Source: JAGQOZ01 sp041399205
GTDB lineage: Bacteria > Planctomycetota > Planctomycetia > Pirellulales > Pirellulaceae
Length of the DNA stretch: 64,000 nt
Reading direction: 5' to 3'
Assembly: GCA_041399205.1 (NCBI GenBank)
Contig: JAWKTK010000006.1
Span: forward strand, 186,001-250,000
Part shown: positions 55,329 to 64,000 of the stretch, piece by piece
How positions within the stretch are numbered: position 1 is the first letter of the stretch
Layout: every line of letters starts with the position of its first letter
Program-made: the position numbers and the translations under genes
Notes under the pieces: model-generated
What the model saw: the letters and a program-made list of their open reading frames with translations, nothing else
What the model was told of the DNA's origin: nothing
The model's database searches: none

Positions 55329-57661
55329 TGGTGGCCACGTTAATCTGGGGATCGCTCGGATGGCTTCCCGTGGCCATTGGCGTCGTAGCTTTCTTGACGG
55401 GCTTACTGTTGTGGCGATACTCGCAGGTTCGTATTTCGGCCGGCGTACGATCATTGGCGATCGGACTCAAATTGGTCGCCATTTTGTTGCTGGCGGCGTG
55501 TTTGTTGGAGCCGATGTTTCAAGGCCAACGGCCTCGTCCTGGTGCCAACCTGTTTGCCGTGGTCGTGGACAACAGCCAAAGCATGCAAGTGCAGCAGCAG
55601 CGAAGTGACGCGGTGCGAACTGCCGTACAGAGCGATTCCAGCTGGAGAACTCGTCTGGGACAAGACTTTGACCTGCGCACGTATGAATTGGATGAACAGT
55701 TGCGACGAGTAAACAGTTTTGAGCAGTTGACGTTTGGCGGTTTGGCATCGCTTTTAGAAACGGGATTGGATTCACTCAGGAATCGGATGGGGCAAAGACC
55801 TACGGCCGGCGTACTGTTGTTTTCAGATGGAAATGCCACCGACGTGAATTCGCAGGAAAATGTGTGGTCGCAGTTTCAAGCTCCGATTTATCCGGTTGTG
55901 TTTCGCGAATCGCCTCAGCAAACGGACCTGTCGTTGCGCAAAGTGGGTGTCACGCAAACCAACTTTGAAGCGGCACCTGTCACGCTGGATGCCGTCGTTG
56001 CTTATACGGGCCAGTCCAATGGCAATGTGGTGGTGCAGGTGCTGGACGTGACGGGCGAAGTGGTGGAAGAACAGCAGCAGCCGGTCGATTCAAATCGCAG
56101 CGAATTGGATTTTCGTTTTCGCTTTCGCCCCAAAGCGGAAGGACTTGCTTTTTTTCAAGTAGTCACATTTCAAGAATCGGACCGAACACAGTGGCAGGAA
56201 AAACAGCAAGTGAGCGAAATCACCGAAAAGAACAACCTGCGGTGGGTGACAGTAGATCGAGGTGGTGGGCCGTATCGGATCTTGTATGTAGCCGGTCGGC
56301 CGAATTGGGAATTCAAGTTTTTGCGTCGAGCGTTAGAGGAAGATGCCGAGATTTCATTGCTGGGCATGCTGCGTATCGCCAAGAAAGAGCCGTCGTTTAG
56401 TTTTCGTGATACGGGTGGGCTAGAGGATAAAAACCGCTTGTTCCAAGGCTTTGATGGATCGGACGACGATACGGTGGAAGCGGAAGACCAGCCAGTGCTG
56501 GTGCGTTTTGGCGTCGATACGGATGATGAACTTCGCGACGGTTTTCCTCAAGGTGCCGAAGAATTGTTCGCGTATCACGCTGTAATTTTGGACGATATTG
56601 AAGCCAAGTTTTTTTCGCCCGACCAACAATTGTTGCTGCGTCGGTTTGTGAATCAACGAGGTGGTGGGTTCATGATGCTGGGCGGCCAGGAGTCGTTTGC
56701 AAACGGCAGTTACGACGAAACACCGCTGGGTGAATTGCTGCCTGTGTACGTCAACATGAAAGGCGCAGCCGGCGACGCAGAACCAACGCAATGGCAGTTA
56801 ACTCGTGAAGGTTGGCTGCAACCTTGGGTGCGAACTCGATCTACACAAGCCAGCGAAGAACGCGCGATCAGCGTGATGAATTCGTTTCGAACCATCAACC
56901 GGATCGCCGACATCAAGCCCGGCGCGTCGGTCTTGGCAGAAGGCCGACAAGGCCGCGACGCGACGGTGCCGTTGTTGGTGACGCAGCGGTTTGGACGAGG
57001 GCGTTCGGCGGCGCTGTTGACCGGCGATTTATGGCGCTGGGGATTGGAGCGTCCTGATCCCGAACAAGATGATTTGTCACAAGTTTGGCGACAGATGGTT
57101 CGCTGGTTAGTGGCCGACGTACCCAAGCGTTTTGAAACGTCAATTCGAACCAACGAAAGTGCTCGATCCGTGGAATTGCGGTTTACCGTTCGCGACGAAG
57201 AATTCGGACTGCTGGACAACGCTTCCGTGCCCTTGGAAATCACCTTGCCGGATGACAAGGTCATCAAACTGGACGCCACCGCCACGGATATGGCTGGCAC
57301 GTATGCGGCTACGTTTTGGCCAGAACAAGACGGTTGCTATCAACTAAAAGCATCTGCGGTGGGTCCGGATGGAGTGCAAGTTGGATCCGAGGAAACGGGT
57401 TGGACGTCGCAACCCAGCGTGGCGGAATACCAAGACTTGACTACGGACATGGCGTATCTGGAACGTCTGGCACAGTCGACAGGCGGTCGGTTGGTGAACG
57501 CTGACCAGTTAGATGAATTTGTAAGAAACATGCCGCAAGACAACATTCCTGTGACGGAAACGTGGAGCTATCCGTTGTGGCATCAACCCTGGTTTTTCAT
57601 GTCCGCCATCGTTTGCTTGTGTGGCGAATGGGGCCTGCGACGCTGGAAAGGTTTGCCATGA
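55325..57661 (+). CDS. vWA/glutamine-amidotransferase-like membrane protein
   Basis: A 778-residue protein. Two N-terminal helices (WLPVAIGVVAFLTGLLLW; LAIGLKLVAILLLAACLL) precede a vWA domain (VVVDNSQSMQVQQQ; GVLLFSDGNA). A beta-sandwich part and a GATase1-like domain follow (LYVAGRPNWEFKFLRRAL; FVNQRGGGFMMLGGQESF). A C-terminal helix closes the protein. The starts and stops of the neighbours overlap by four bases on both sides, so expression is coupled. The GATase1-like fold lacks an obvious catalytic Cys and is probably structural. Confidence 0.87.
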   Translation: MMVATLIWGSLGWLPVAIGVVAFLTGLLLWRYSQVRISAGVRSLAIGLKLVAILLLAACLLEPMFQGQRPRPGANLFAVVVDNSQSMQVQQQRSDAVRTAVQSDSSWRTRLGQDFDLRTYELDEQLRRVNSFEQLTFGGLASLLETGLDSLRNRMGQRPTAGVLLFSDGNATDVNSQENVWSQFQAPIYPVVFRESPQQTDLSLRKVGVTQTNFEAAPVTLDAVVAYTGQSNGNVVVQVLDVTGEVVEEQQQPVDSNRSELDFRFRFRPKAEGLAFFQVVTFQESDRTQWQEKQQVSEITEKNNLRWVTVDRGGGPYRILYVAGRPNWEFKFLRRALEEDAEISLLGMLRIAKKEPSFSFRDTGGLEDKNRLFQGFDGSDDDTVEAEDQPVLVRFGVDTDDELRDGFPQGAEELFAYHAVILDDIEAKFFSPDQQLLLRRFVNQRGGGFMMLGGQESFANGSYDETPLGELLPVYVNMKGAAGDAEPTQWQLTREGWLQPWVRTRSTQASEERAISVMNSFRTINRIADIKPGASVLAEGRQGRDATVPLLVTQRFGRGRSAALLTGDLWRWGLERPDPEQDDLSQVWRQMVRWLVADVPKRFETSIRTNESARSVELRFTVRDEEFGLLDNASVPLEITLPDDKVIKLDATATDMAGTYAATFWPEQDGCYQLKASAVGPDGVQVGSEETGWTSQPSVAEYQDLTTDMAYLERLAQSTGGRLVNADQLDEFVRNMPQDNIPVTETWSYPLWHQPWFFMSAIVCLCGEWGLRRWKGLP

Positions 57662-58731
57662 ACACGAATTCGTCATTGCGTATCGTCTTGTTCATCGTCG
57701 CGGTATCCAGCTTGATCGCAAATTCTCAAACCACGGAAAACTCGTCGGCAACCGCACCCAATTCGACCAACTCGGCGACACAACAGCAGATGATTGTGGT
57801 AACGGGCGCGCCTGGCACAGAGGAATACGGCGAACTATTCAGTACGTGGGCCCATCGCTGGAAAGTTGTTTGTCAGTCGAACAACATTGCGTTTGCAGCG
57901 GTGGGTTGGGATGGCGCGAATCACGATATCAAAAATCAGGAAGCTGCGGCCGACGGGACAGCGGAAGCGGCCAGTAATGATCGAGAACGATTGCGGCAGT
58001 TAATAGCGCAGGCAGATCCAGCTGCGTCAGAACCATTGTGGATAGTGTTGATTGGGCACGGAACATCTTATCAAGAGGTCACCAAGTTCAATTTGGTAGG
58101 ACCGGATGTGGCGGCGGATGATTTTGCGGCGTGGCTAAAGATAATGACTCGTCCCGTTGTGCTGGTTCACTGCGGAGCATCCAGCGGCCCGTTTATCAAG
58201 AAGTTGTCGGGGCCGAATCGGATTGTGGTGACGGCCACCAACAGCGGAGCCGAACAGAATTTTGCTCGTTTTGGCGAATACCTCTCAGCCGCCATCGCTG
58301 ATTTGGCGGCGGACCTGGATCATGACAATCAAGTGTCACTGCTGGAAGCCTATTTGACGGCGGCTGCCAAAGTCGGGGCGTTTTACCAAGAGGATACTCG
58401 TTTGACTACCGAACATGCACTGCTTGATGACAACGGCGATGGTCTCGGAACGCCTGCCGATTTCTTTGTCGGCATCCAAGCGGCCGTTAATACCAAAAGC
58501 GGTGAAGCCGTGGATGGATTGCGAGCACACCAGATGACATTGGCCGCAGGGCCGAACGTAATTCGTCTTTCGCCTGAACTTCGTGCTGAACGCGATGCAT
58601 TGGAAGTACAGATCGAAGCGCTTCGGCAACAGAAAGCGGACCTGTCCGAAGATGAATACTACGATCGACTGGAACAATTGCTGCTACCGCTGGCTCGTTT
58701 GTACGCCGCCGCAGAAGAAACAGCCGAATAA
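57658..58731 (+). CDS. Secreted caspase-like (C13/C14 fold) peptidase
   Basis: A 357-residue exported protein starting at 57658, overlapping the preceding stop (ATGA). After the signal peptide (IVLFIVAVSSLIANS) comes a caspase/legumain-type fold. The catalytic His is probable in VLIGHGT (about residue 133) and the Cys in VLVHCGASSGPF (about residue 171). KLSGPNRIVVTATNSGAEQNF follows, the usual next element. An EF-hand-like DLDHDNQVSLLEA and a C-terminal helical tail complete it. It is the last gene of the vWA operon, suggesting a proteolytic step in that system. The substrate is unknown. Confidence 0.8.
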   Translation: MNTNSSLRIVLFIVAVSSLIANSQTTENSSATAPNSTNSATQQQMIVVTGAPGTEEYGELFSTWAHRWKVVCQSNNIAFAAVGWDGANHDIKNQEAAADGTAEAASNDRERLRQLIAQADPAASEPLWIVLIGHGTSYQEVTKFNLVGPDVAADDFAAWLKIMTRPVVLVHCGASSGPFIKKLSGPNRIVVTATNSGAEQNFARFGEYLSAAIADLAADLDHDNQVSLLEAYLTAAAKVGAFYQEDTRLTTEHALLDDNGDGLGTPADFFVGIQAAVNTKSGEAVDGLRAHQMTLAAGPNVIRLSPELRAERDALEVQIEALRQQKADLSEDEYYDRLEQLLLPLARLYAAAEETAE

Positions 58732-58824
58732 CCAGCGGGTTGACCAAAGCAGCAATGACATTCGACTATCTGAACAGCGCCACATTGACGCTTTCTGCCA
58801 GCGTAAGTCGATTGAAGTCTCGCG

Positions 58825-58861
58825 TTGAGGCGGAAATCTGCTGAAACCAATTCCGCCTCAA
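58825..58861. terminator. Bidirectional hairpin between convergent genes
   Basis: An 11-bp perfect stem (TTGAGGCGGAA with TTCCGCCTCAA) with a 15-base loop lies between the caspase-like gene (plus) and the SGNH hydrolase gene (minus). Neither side has a T-run. Confidence 0.5.
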
Positions 58862-58868
58862 GGCGGGA

Positions 58869-60461
58869 CTACGAACCAACCGTGTCGCTGTCCAGCGAGG
58901 GCAAAATTTCGGCTGCTTCGACACTGGGCGGTGAATCGTCTGCCTGTGGAGTTCTTGGTGGCCGAATCAAATTCACTCGTCCTTGCGTCCAACGCTGCAA
59001 ACCTTCCAGACGCGCCATAGCAGTTGGGAAATAGGACGCCGGTAGTTTGTGGTAATGTTCGGAATACTGTTGTTTGCGGAGTTGTTGCCAATCGGTCTGT
59101 GGCGTAACAACTCCCGTTTGTGTCAGATGTTCAAAGATTGCGTCGGCAATCCACTGGTGGCCTTGGATGCGAGGATGGACGTGATCAATCAGCGTCTTAT
59201 CGCCAGGGATGCGAGTTTCTTCGTGCGTTTCAAAGATGGCTCGGATATCAATCAGCGGAGTGTCTGTGCGGCGGCAAACAGCGTGAATGACCGAGTGCAT
59301 TGATTCCAAGATTCGCAACGGACACACATCTTGATCTTTCGCTTGCAGGTAAGCGGCTTTAGCACTCTCCAAGTCTCCGTTGGCTTCGTAATGTCGACCC
59401 AGCAAGAACAACGCGTTGGGATAACGAGAATCGATTCTTAGGATTTGCTGCACCAGTGACAATCGCTTGTCAGGATCATCCCAGCCCATGTGTTGAATTT
59501 GTTCCCAAAGCTGTTCCGCTTGTGAACGTTGCGAAGCAGAAAGTGTTTCGGAAAAAGTTGACTTAAAGGGCGGTGTATCGCGAATATTCGACACCGGATT
59601 GGCAAGAATCAAAGGGACGTGGGCTTGTCGAGCCAAGTGAATCATGCGAAGCAGATTTTCTTCAAAGTGGTGCACCACGCCGGCCGTCCATTCATCGTCT
59701 CGTTGGTAGCTGGCCAAGCCTCCTTGATAATCCAGCAACGCGTCGACTTCCGCAGGCAGATCATGCGTGGAGCGTGATGCGTCTTTGCTGGCATGAATCG
59801 CGTTGTGCAAAACGCCGTACAGGTGAAACTGCGAGGCAAGTTCGTGCGTCGTTTTCAACCATTCCGGCGTCGACTTAATCTGTCCGTAGGTTCGCTCTTC
59901 CAAAAATTCGTTCTGGCCGGTGTAAACGATGATCAAGTCGGGTTGGTACTGCAAAACTTCTTGCAGAATGGGAACCAGGCGATAGCTGGCATACGACACA
60001 CCACCGCAATTGACCACCTCCCATTTTCGATTGGAATCGGCCGCTTGCAGGCTCAGTTCCAGCCACGAAGTAAACGACGTTTCAATGGCGTACGGTCGTC
60101 CTTGAACCGTCGAACCACCAAGGCAGAAAATACGATATTCGTTCTTTGCTTTTTGGGCCGCAAACGATTCTGGCCGAAAGAATGTCAGGCGTGACTTGGC
60201 AATTTCTAACCGAGTTCCATCTGGATTAGGAACAAATAACGGCTTGACTTCGCTGAAACCAACAAACGGGTCGCCCGTATCATGTGGGTGACCAATTCCG
60301 ATCAAGCGAAGCACGCCTTCCGCCGATGCCAGTAGCACGAGTCCCACCAGGATTGCCGCACCACGAAACGCCCAACGCTTGCGGCGGCTTACAGGGATGG
60401 CGGAACAAGGCGGCGAATTTTGCGTGTGCGTGATTGACATAGCTAGGCTGGTCCGCCCCAT
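58869..60461 (-). CDS. Membrane-anchored SGNH/GDSL-type hydrolase with TPR
   Basis: A 530-residue protein with one N-terminal membrane helix (GAAILVGLVLLASAEGVL). SGNH motifs: Ser in CLGGSTVQG (about residue 115), VNCGGVSYAS, Asn in VYTGQNEF and Asp/His in LIDHVHP (about residue 424). Between them lies a tetratricopeptide-like pair (LFLLGRHYEANGDLESAKAAY). This arrangement occurs in esterases acting on extracellular polysaccharides or lipids. The start could also be ATG 60440. The C-terminal 90 residues show no known fold. Confidence 0.82.
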   Translation of the reverse strand: MGRTSLAMSITHTQNSPPCSAIPVSRRKRWAFRGAAILVGLVLLASAEGVLRLIGIGHPHDTGDPFVGFSEVKPLFVPNPDGTRLEIAKSRLTFFRPESFAAQKAKNEYRIFCLGGSTVQGRPYAIETSFTSWLELSLQAADSNRKWEVVNCGGVSYASYRLVPILQEVLQYQPDLIIVYTGQNEFLEERTYGQIKSTPEWLKTTHELASQFHLYGVLHNAIHASKDASRSTHDLPAEVDALLDYQGGLASYQRDDEWTAGVVHHFEENLLRMIHLARQAHVPLILANPVSNIRDTPPFKSTFSETLSASQRSQAEQLWEQIQHMGWDDPDKRLSLVQQILRIDSRYPNALFLLGRHYEANGDLESAKAAYLQAKDQDVCPLRILESMHSVIHAVCRRTDTPLIDIRAIFETHEETRIPGDKTLIDHVHPRIQGHQWIADAIFEHLTQTGVVTPQTDWQQLRKQQYSEHYHKLPASYFPTAMARLEGLQRWTQGRVNLIRPPRTPQADDSPPSVEAAEILPSLDSDTVGS

Positions 60462-60640
60462 TGGCGATAAACGTAGACTTCGCGCGCATAGTTCAGGCGG
60501 TCGTCGGGAAACGGATTATTTTAACAGGCGAAACAGCCATCACGCGAGTCGCTGGGAAAGCGAGTTCGTTCCGGTTATGATTTGGCGGTCAGTGTTTGAA
60601 GTCTTGTACGGTTTTACCCACAGAGTATTGGCCAACCAAA

Positions 60641-61747
60641 ATGAAAATTAAGCGGATTGCGACGTACCAAGTTGATTTGCCATTGCATGAAGGGAGTTAC
60701 AAGTGGTCTGGCGGCAAGTCAGTGGACGTGTTCGACAGCACGATTGTGGAAGTGGAAACGGATTCGGGAGTGATCGGCTATGGCGAAGTCTGTCCGCTGG
60801 GGCCGTTTTATTTGCCTGCCTATGGCGAAGGAGTTCGAGCCGGCATTCGAGAACTAGCGCCACATCTGATTGACCAGAACCCATTACATCTGGGCCAATT
60901 GAATCAGCGAATGGACGCAGCGCTGAAAGGGCACTCGTATGTCAAATCAGGAATCGACATGGCGTGCTGGGATATCCTGGGCAAGGTAACGGGGCAACCG
61001 GTTTGTTCGTTGATGGGCGGTCGTTATGGCGATGACTTTGTGCTGTATCGAGCGATTTCGCAACGAGACCCGGACGAAATGGCGGCCAATGTGGCCAGTT
61101 ATCGCGAACAAGGATATCGTCGTTTCCAATTGAAAGTCGGTGGCGATCCAAATCTGGATGTCCAGCGAATTCGCGCGGTGCGGAATCTATTGCTGCCCGG
61201 TGACAAACTAATTGCCGATGCCAATACCGGCTGGTTGATGCACGAAGCGGCGCGAGTGGTTCGGGCCGTACATGATTTAGACGTCTATATCGAACAGCCT
61301 TGCCTGAGCTACGACGAATGCTTTTCCGTGCGGCAAAGAACGAATCATCCTTTTGTCATGGACGAATCAATTGATGGCCTAGGCGTCTTGATGAAAGGCT
61401 ACGCCGATGCGGCTATGGATGTGGTCAACATCAAGATCAGCAAATTCGGCGGCCTGACCAAAGCCAAGCAGGCTCGAGATTTGTGTGTATCGTTAGGCGT
61501 CGCCATGACCATTGAAGATAGCTGGGGTGGCGATATCATCACCGCCGCCATTGCGCATTTGGCTCATAGCACACCCACTGAATTCCTGTTTACGTCAACC
61601 GACTTTAATAGCTACGTTAGCGTCAGCAATGCGACCGGCGCGCCACAGCGGCAAGATGGACGAATGGCGGCGTCTACCGAACCTGGCCTGGGCATTACGC
61701 CCAGGTGGGATGTACTGGGCGAACGGTGCTTTGAGTGCAGTCGGTAA
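60641..61747 (+). CDS. Enolase-superfamily enzyme close to hydroxyproline-betaine 2-epimerase/cis-3-hydroxyproline dehydratase
   Basis: A 368-residue enzyme starting at 60641 (MKIKRIATYQVDL). Mandelate-racemase-type motifs are intact: FQLKVGGDP with a catalytic Lys at about 165, metal ligands in IADANTGW, IEQPCLSYDE and VMDESIDG, and the second Lys in NIKISKFGGLTK (about 265). The wording IEDSWGGDI and CPLGPFYLPAYGEG is close to what I know of 4-hydroxyproline-betaine epimerase and cis-3-hydroxyproline dehydratase. The specificity is inferred, as no transport or catabolic genes are adjacent. Confidence 0.82.
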   Translation: MKIKRIATYQVDLPLHEGSYKWSGGKSVDVFDSTIVEVETDSGVIGYGEVCPLGPFYLPAYGEGVRAGIRELAPHLIDQNPLHLGQLNQRMDAALKGHSYVKSGIDMACWDILGKVTGQPVCSLMGGRYGDDFVLYRAISQRDPDEMAANVASYREQGYRRFQLKVGGDPNLDVQRIRAVRNLLLPGDKLIADANTGWLMHEAARVVRAVHDLDVYIEQPCLSYDECFSVRQRTNHPFVMDESIDGLGVLMKGYADAAMDVVNIKISKFGGLTKAKQARDLCVSLGVAMTIEDSWGGDIITAAIAHLAHSTPTEFLFTSTDFNSYVSVSNATGAPQRQDGRMAASTEPGLGITPRWDVLGERCFECSR

Positions 61748-61831
61748 GCGCAGCGGGACGGGCAATCGGCACGATGGCCAACACTGCAGCAGCGTTTCTG
61801 CTCGGTATATTTAACAACCAGGGAACCCAAC

Positions 61832-63481
61832 ATGAACGACCAGCCAACTGACTGCCATGTTGTCGTAATACACGATTACGATGCGTGTTATCTACTATCA
61901 CACGCTTGCACAGAAACCGCTTTGATTTTCATGGCCGTAGCATCGGAAGACCCTGCAAATTGGAATGACCTGCTGGCGTATTGGCCTCGTTATCGAACAC
62001 TAGACGTCAGCGAATTTGTGGACGGCATGCCTCTCGTGGTAACCAACCGCTCTGGCGCATCGCAAGCCATTCGTCAGACCGACAGCTGGATTTGGATTGA
62101 CCTGGTTGAAAAACGCTTGCTGACAGGACCAGCCTTTCTGTTAGTGGGACGAGACGCCGCGTTTCTTGTGGACAATGATGACGAGGATTCGCAACGCTGT
62201 CCGCTGGGGATTCATCTGGCCCCCTGGTGGGAATTACTGGAACAAGTGGACGCGGCGACCATTGATCGGGATCGAGAAGTACCCGTGAAACGGCCCGAGG
62301 TGAATCGAGAAGTATTATTCGGCGAACCAATGATCTCCGACATTGCGGATCGAGTGTTGCAGATTGTTCGCAGCGATCGTTGGCCGTCGGACCTAGTGAT
62401 AGATGTCGGCGCCGGAGAGTTGCCGCAGGAATTATCCACTCGGCTGTATGCACTAACGGTCGAAGTGCATCGCGACTGGTTGATGACGCCGCGGCAAGAT
62501 TTGAATGGCAGGATGCCTCGGCAATGTCTGCACGGTGGCCAGGAGTGGATTGAACGAATTGTCTCAGCACAGCGGCGGCGCTTTGAATATTGCGGTCAAA
62601 TGATTGCAGCACCGGAGAATGTCTTGGGTTACGCCACGGCGCCGATGGGATTACCAGAGATGGTGATCTATTTTGATTTGTGTCGCGAAGTAATTAGCGC
62701 GGCGTGGCTCTGGTGCTGCTCTGAAGAAGTTCGCTGGCGATTGGCAGCGAACGATGATTGCCGCCAAGATCTGATTTCGTTTCTTGCCGAAACCCAAGAC
62801 ATGTGGCTGGCCATGCCGTTTGAAGGAGGTTCGCCCCCGAGCTTCATTATTGAATGCAGTCGTCGTCGAATCCCGCGGGCTGCGGGTGTCGCTATTGACG
62901 GAATGCTGGAACAACAGTCTGAGGAACACTTTGGGGACTGCAATTGTCCGATTTGCAACATGATGGCAGACGGAATGCTAGGCATCGAGTTTGCCGAAGT
63001 GGATGGACATCAACTGGAGCTCGATGACGAATTCGCTTTTTCGACACACCAGACACGCGAAGCTTGGGACGAACAGCAGCGTGCCTTCGCAGAATTTTCC
63101 AGCCAGGTCAACCATGATCTCTCGGCATTGAACCAATTCGGCGAATCAGAACCGGATGAATTCGCGTCCGCCTGGAAGGGCATAATGTCGGATGAACCGA
63201 TCCCAGGAGACATCAGCGGCAATATGAAGCTGGCCTTTATGCTGGCCGAAATCGTTTCGGAATTGGAAATACTGCCAGCAACACCCCAAACCATTCGGCA
63301 AGTAAACGTCGATTTCATTGAGTTCTGTAAATCACACAAGGACCAACGACATGCGGCAGCCAAAACCTTGGGAGAAACCCTAGATTCGCTAGCGGATCAA
63401 TTTCCCGTTTTAGTCAGTCGAGTTGCGGATCTCCGTAGCAGGTTGGACGAGCAACTCCGTTTGTCAGCCGGCTCCGATTAG
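61832..63481 (+). CDS. Large soluble protein of unknown function
   Basis: A 549-residue protein behind GGAACC. No signal peptide or membrane helix is seen. Residues about 365-375 hold CNCPIC, a possible metal-binding Cys cluster, flanked by acidic stretches. The N-terminal 180 residues are mixed alpha/beta, and the C-terminal 140 residues are mostly helical (MKLAFMLAEIVSELEIL). It follows the enolase-superfamily gene by 85 bases in the same direction. I do not recognise it. Confidence 0.65.
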   Translation: MNDQPTDCHVVVIHDYDACYLLSHACTETALIFMAVASEDPANWNDLLAYWPRYRTLDVSEFVDGMPLVVTNRSGASQAIRQTDSWIWIDLVEKRLLTGPAFLLVGRDAAFLVDNDDEDSQRCPLGIHLAPWWELLEQVDAATIDRDREVPVKRPEVNREVLFGEPMISDIADRVLQIVRSDRWPSDLVIDVGAGELPQELSTRLYALTVEVHRDWLMTPRQDLNGRMPRQCLHGGQEWIERIVSAQRRRFEYCGQMIAAPENVLGYATAPMGLPEMVIYFDLCREVISAAWLWCCSEEVRWRLAANDDCRQDLISFLAETQDMWLAMPFEGGSPPSFIIECSRRRIPRAAGVAIDGMLEQQSEEHFGDCNCPICNMMADGMLGIEFAEVDGHQLELDDEFAFSTHQTREAWDEQQRAFAEFSSQVNHDLSALNQFGESEPDEFASAWKGIMSDEPIPGDISGNMKLAFMLAEIVSELEILPATPQTIRQVNVDFIEFCKSHKDQRHAAAKTLGETLDSLADQFPVLVSRVADLRSRLDEQLRLSAGSD

Positions 63482-63710
63482 GACTTTCCGGTCTGATTCA
63501 TTTTGTTGGCACCCTCTGTATAGTGCTGGATATTTCCATTCGTGGTTGACAGTGAAACTAACCCGATGATTTAACTTAGTTTGGCAGGAAATTTTGGGGC
63601 GTGCTGGAGCCAAAAGCTTGTCGATCAAGGGCAGGATGAATAAGATAAATCGGTTGCGTTCGCAAATCTTATCTTCTTGTCACATTGCGTGTTTGTCTGA
63701 GTATTTTCCT

Positions 63711-64000
63711 ATGCAGTGGTCTTGCCTGTTACTTTCGGCTTGCTGGATTTTGATTGGGTCAGGATCAGCATATGCGGTGGTAGTAACAGAGACGACCGCC
63801 AATACAGATAGACCACCAAATGATCCAGGCTGGGATAACGTGGGCATTTTGCGAGGTTCCACGGGGATTTATCTGGGTAACCGTTGGGTGCTGACCGCCA
63901 ACCACGTTGGCGCCGGTGAAATAACACTTCCTTCTGGATCGTTTACGGCTGAGCCAAATTCGTCTATTCGCGTTGCCAATCCTACGGGACAGGGACTAAC
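63711..64000 (+). CDS. Secreted trypsin-like serine protease, 5' part
   Basis: The coding frame is open to the window edge. A signal peptide (LLLSACWILIGSGSAYA) is followed by the start of a trypsin-like domain: GILRGSTGIYLGNRWVLTAN and HVGAG. The His in TANHVG is the catalytic His. The wording matches secreted planctomycete serine proteases that often end in a PEP-CTERM tail, which cannot be seen here. Confidence 0.7.
   Translation, partial: MQWSCLLLSACWILIGSGSAYAVVVTETTANTDRPPNDPGWDNVGILRGSTGIYLGNRWVLTANHVGAGEITLPSGSFTAEPNSSIRVANPTGQGL

Noticed and set aside
55325..57661. Catalytic glutamine amidotransferase
   Set aside because: The GATase1-like fold is suggested, but no Cys-His-Glu triad was found.

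Overview
The window looks like a chromosomal segment from a planctomycete, most likely of the Pirellulales/Pirellulaceae type. Two giant secreted proteins carry the planctomycete N-terminal signature L-E-(E/A)-R-R-(V/L)-L. Several proteins share calcium-loop dockerin-like repeats of the form GDxNxDGxFDSxDLxxxFQ, and there are PEP-CTERM tails, a SUMF1-domain lipoprotein, a di-haem peroxidase with a long acidic linker, and a DUF58/vWA/giant coiled-coil/caspase-like operon. All calls come from reading the sequence; no database search was run.

Left part (1-11.5 kb), almost all on the minus strand: a THUMP-like methyltransferase gene interrupted by one in-frame TAG, a giant pre-peptidase-C-domain surface protein, an ECF sigma factor with a frameshift, a Gly/Tyr/His-rich secreted protein, a PEP-CTERM/dockerin protein, a di-haem peroxidase, a SUMF1 lipoprotein, a TolB-like propeller and a small membrane protein.

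11.5-19.7 kb is an accessory island and the most unusual part. It holds small minus-strand genes separated by attC-like inverted-repeat sites (three near-identical copies plus two divergent ones), as in an integron cassette array with no integrase in view. It also holds a decayed toxin-antitoxin pair, an IS4-type transposase pseudogene, an IS91-type transposase remnant and several families of short intergenic repeats. One of these, with core GTTGGTGCCATCCA, reappears as a dense array at 44.8-45.7 kb.

19.7-30.5 kb is a housekeeping block on the plus strand: rpsO-pnp, a soluble histidine kinase with an NtrC-type regulator, mutL, a fused aroDE (two single-base lesions), aroK and a prepilin peptidase. 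30.3-37 kb (minus) carries a giant CotH-kinase/lamin-tail/dockerin surface protein and a membrane-anchored coiled-coil protein. 37.4-48.3 kb is mixed: a TolC-like lipoprotein, PHP histidinol phosphatase, site-2 protease, Nudix hydrolase, M29 aminopeptidase, the repeat array, a YheT-type hydrolase and a PEP-CTERM protein.

48.5-58.7 kb is a tightly overlapping five-gene operon: DUF58, BatA-like vWA membrane protein, 1254-residue coiled-coil protein, second vWA/GATase-like membrane protein and caspase-like peptidase. The usual MoxR ATPase is absent upstream. The end carries an SGNH hydrolase, an enolase-superfamily enzyme close to hydroxyproline-betaine epimerase, a large unknown protein and the start of a secreted trypsin-like protease cut by the window edge.

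Several genes carry single-base frameshifts or in-frame stops (methyltransferase, sigma factor, aroDE twice, CotH protein, membrane coiled-coil protein). Because aroDE is normally indispensable, some of these are probably sequencing or assembly errors, so they are described as interrupted genes rather than confidently as dead genes.
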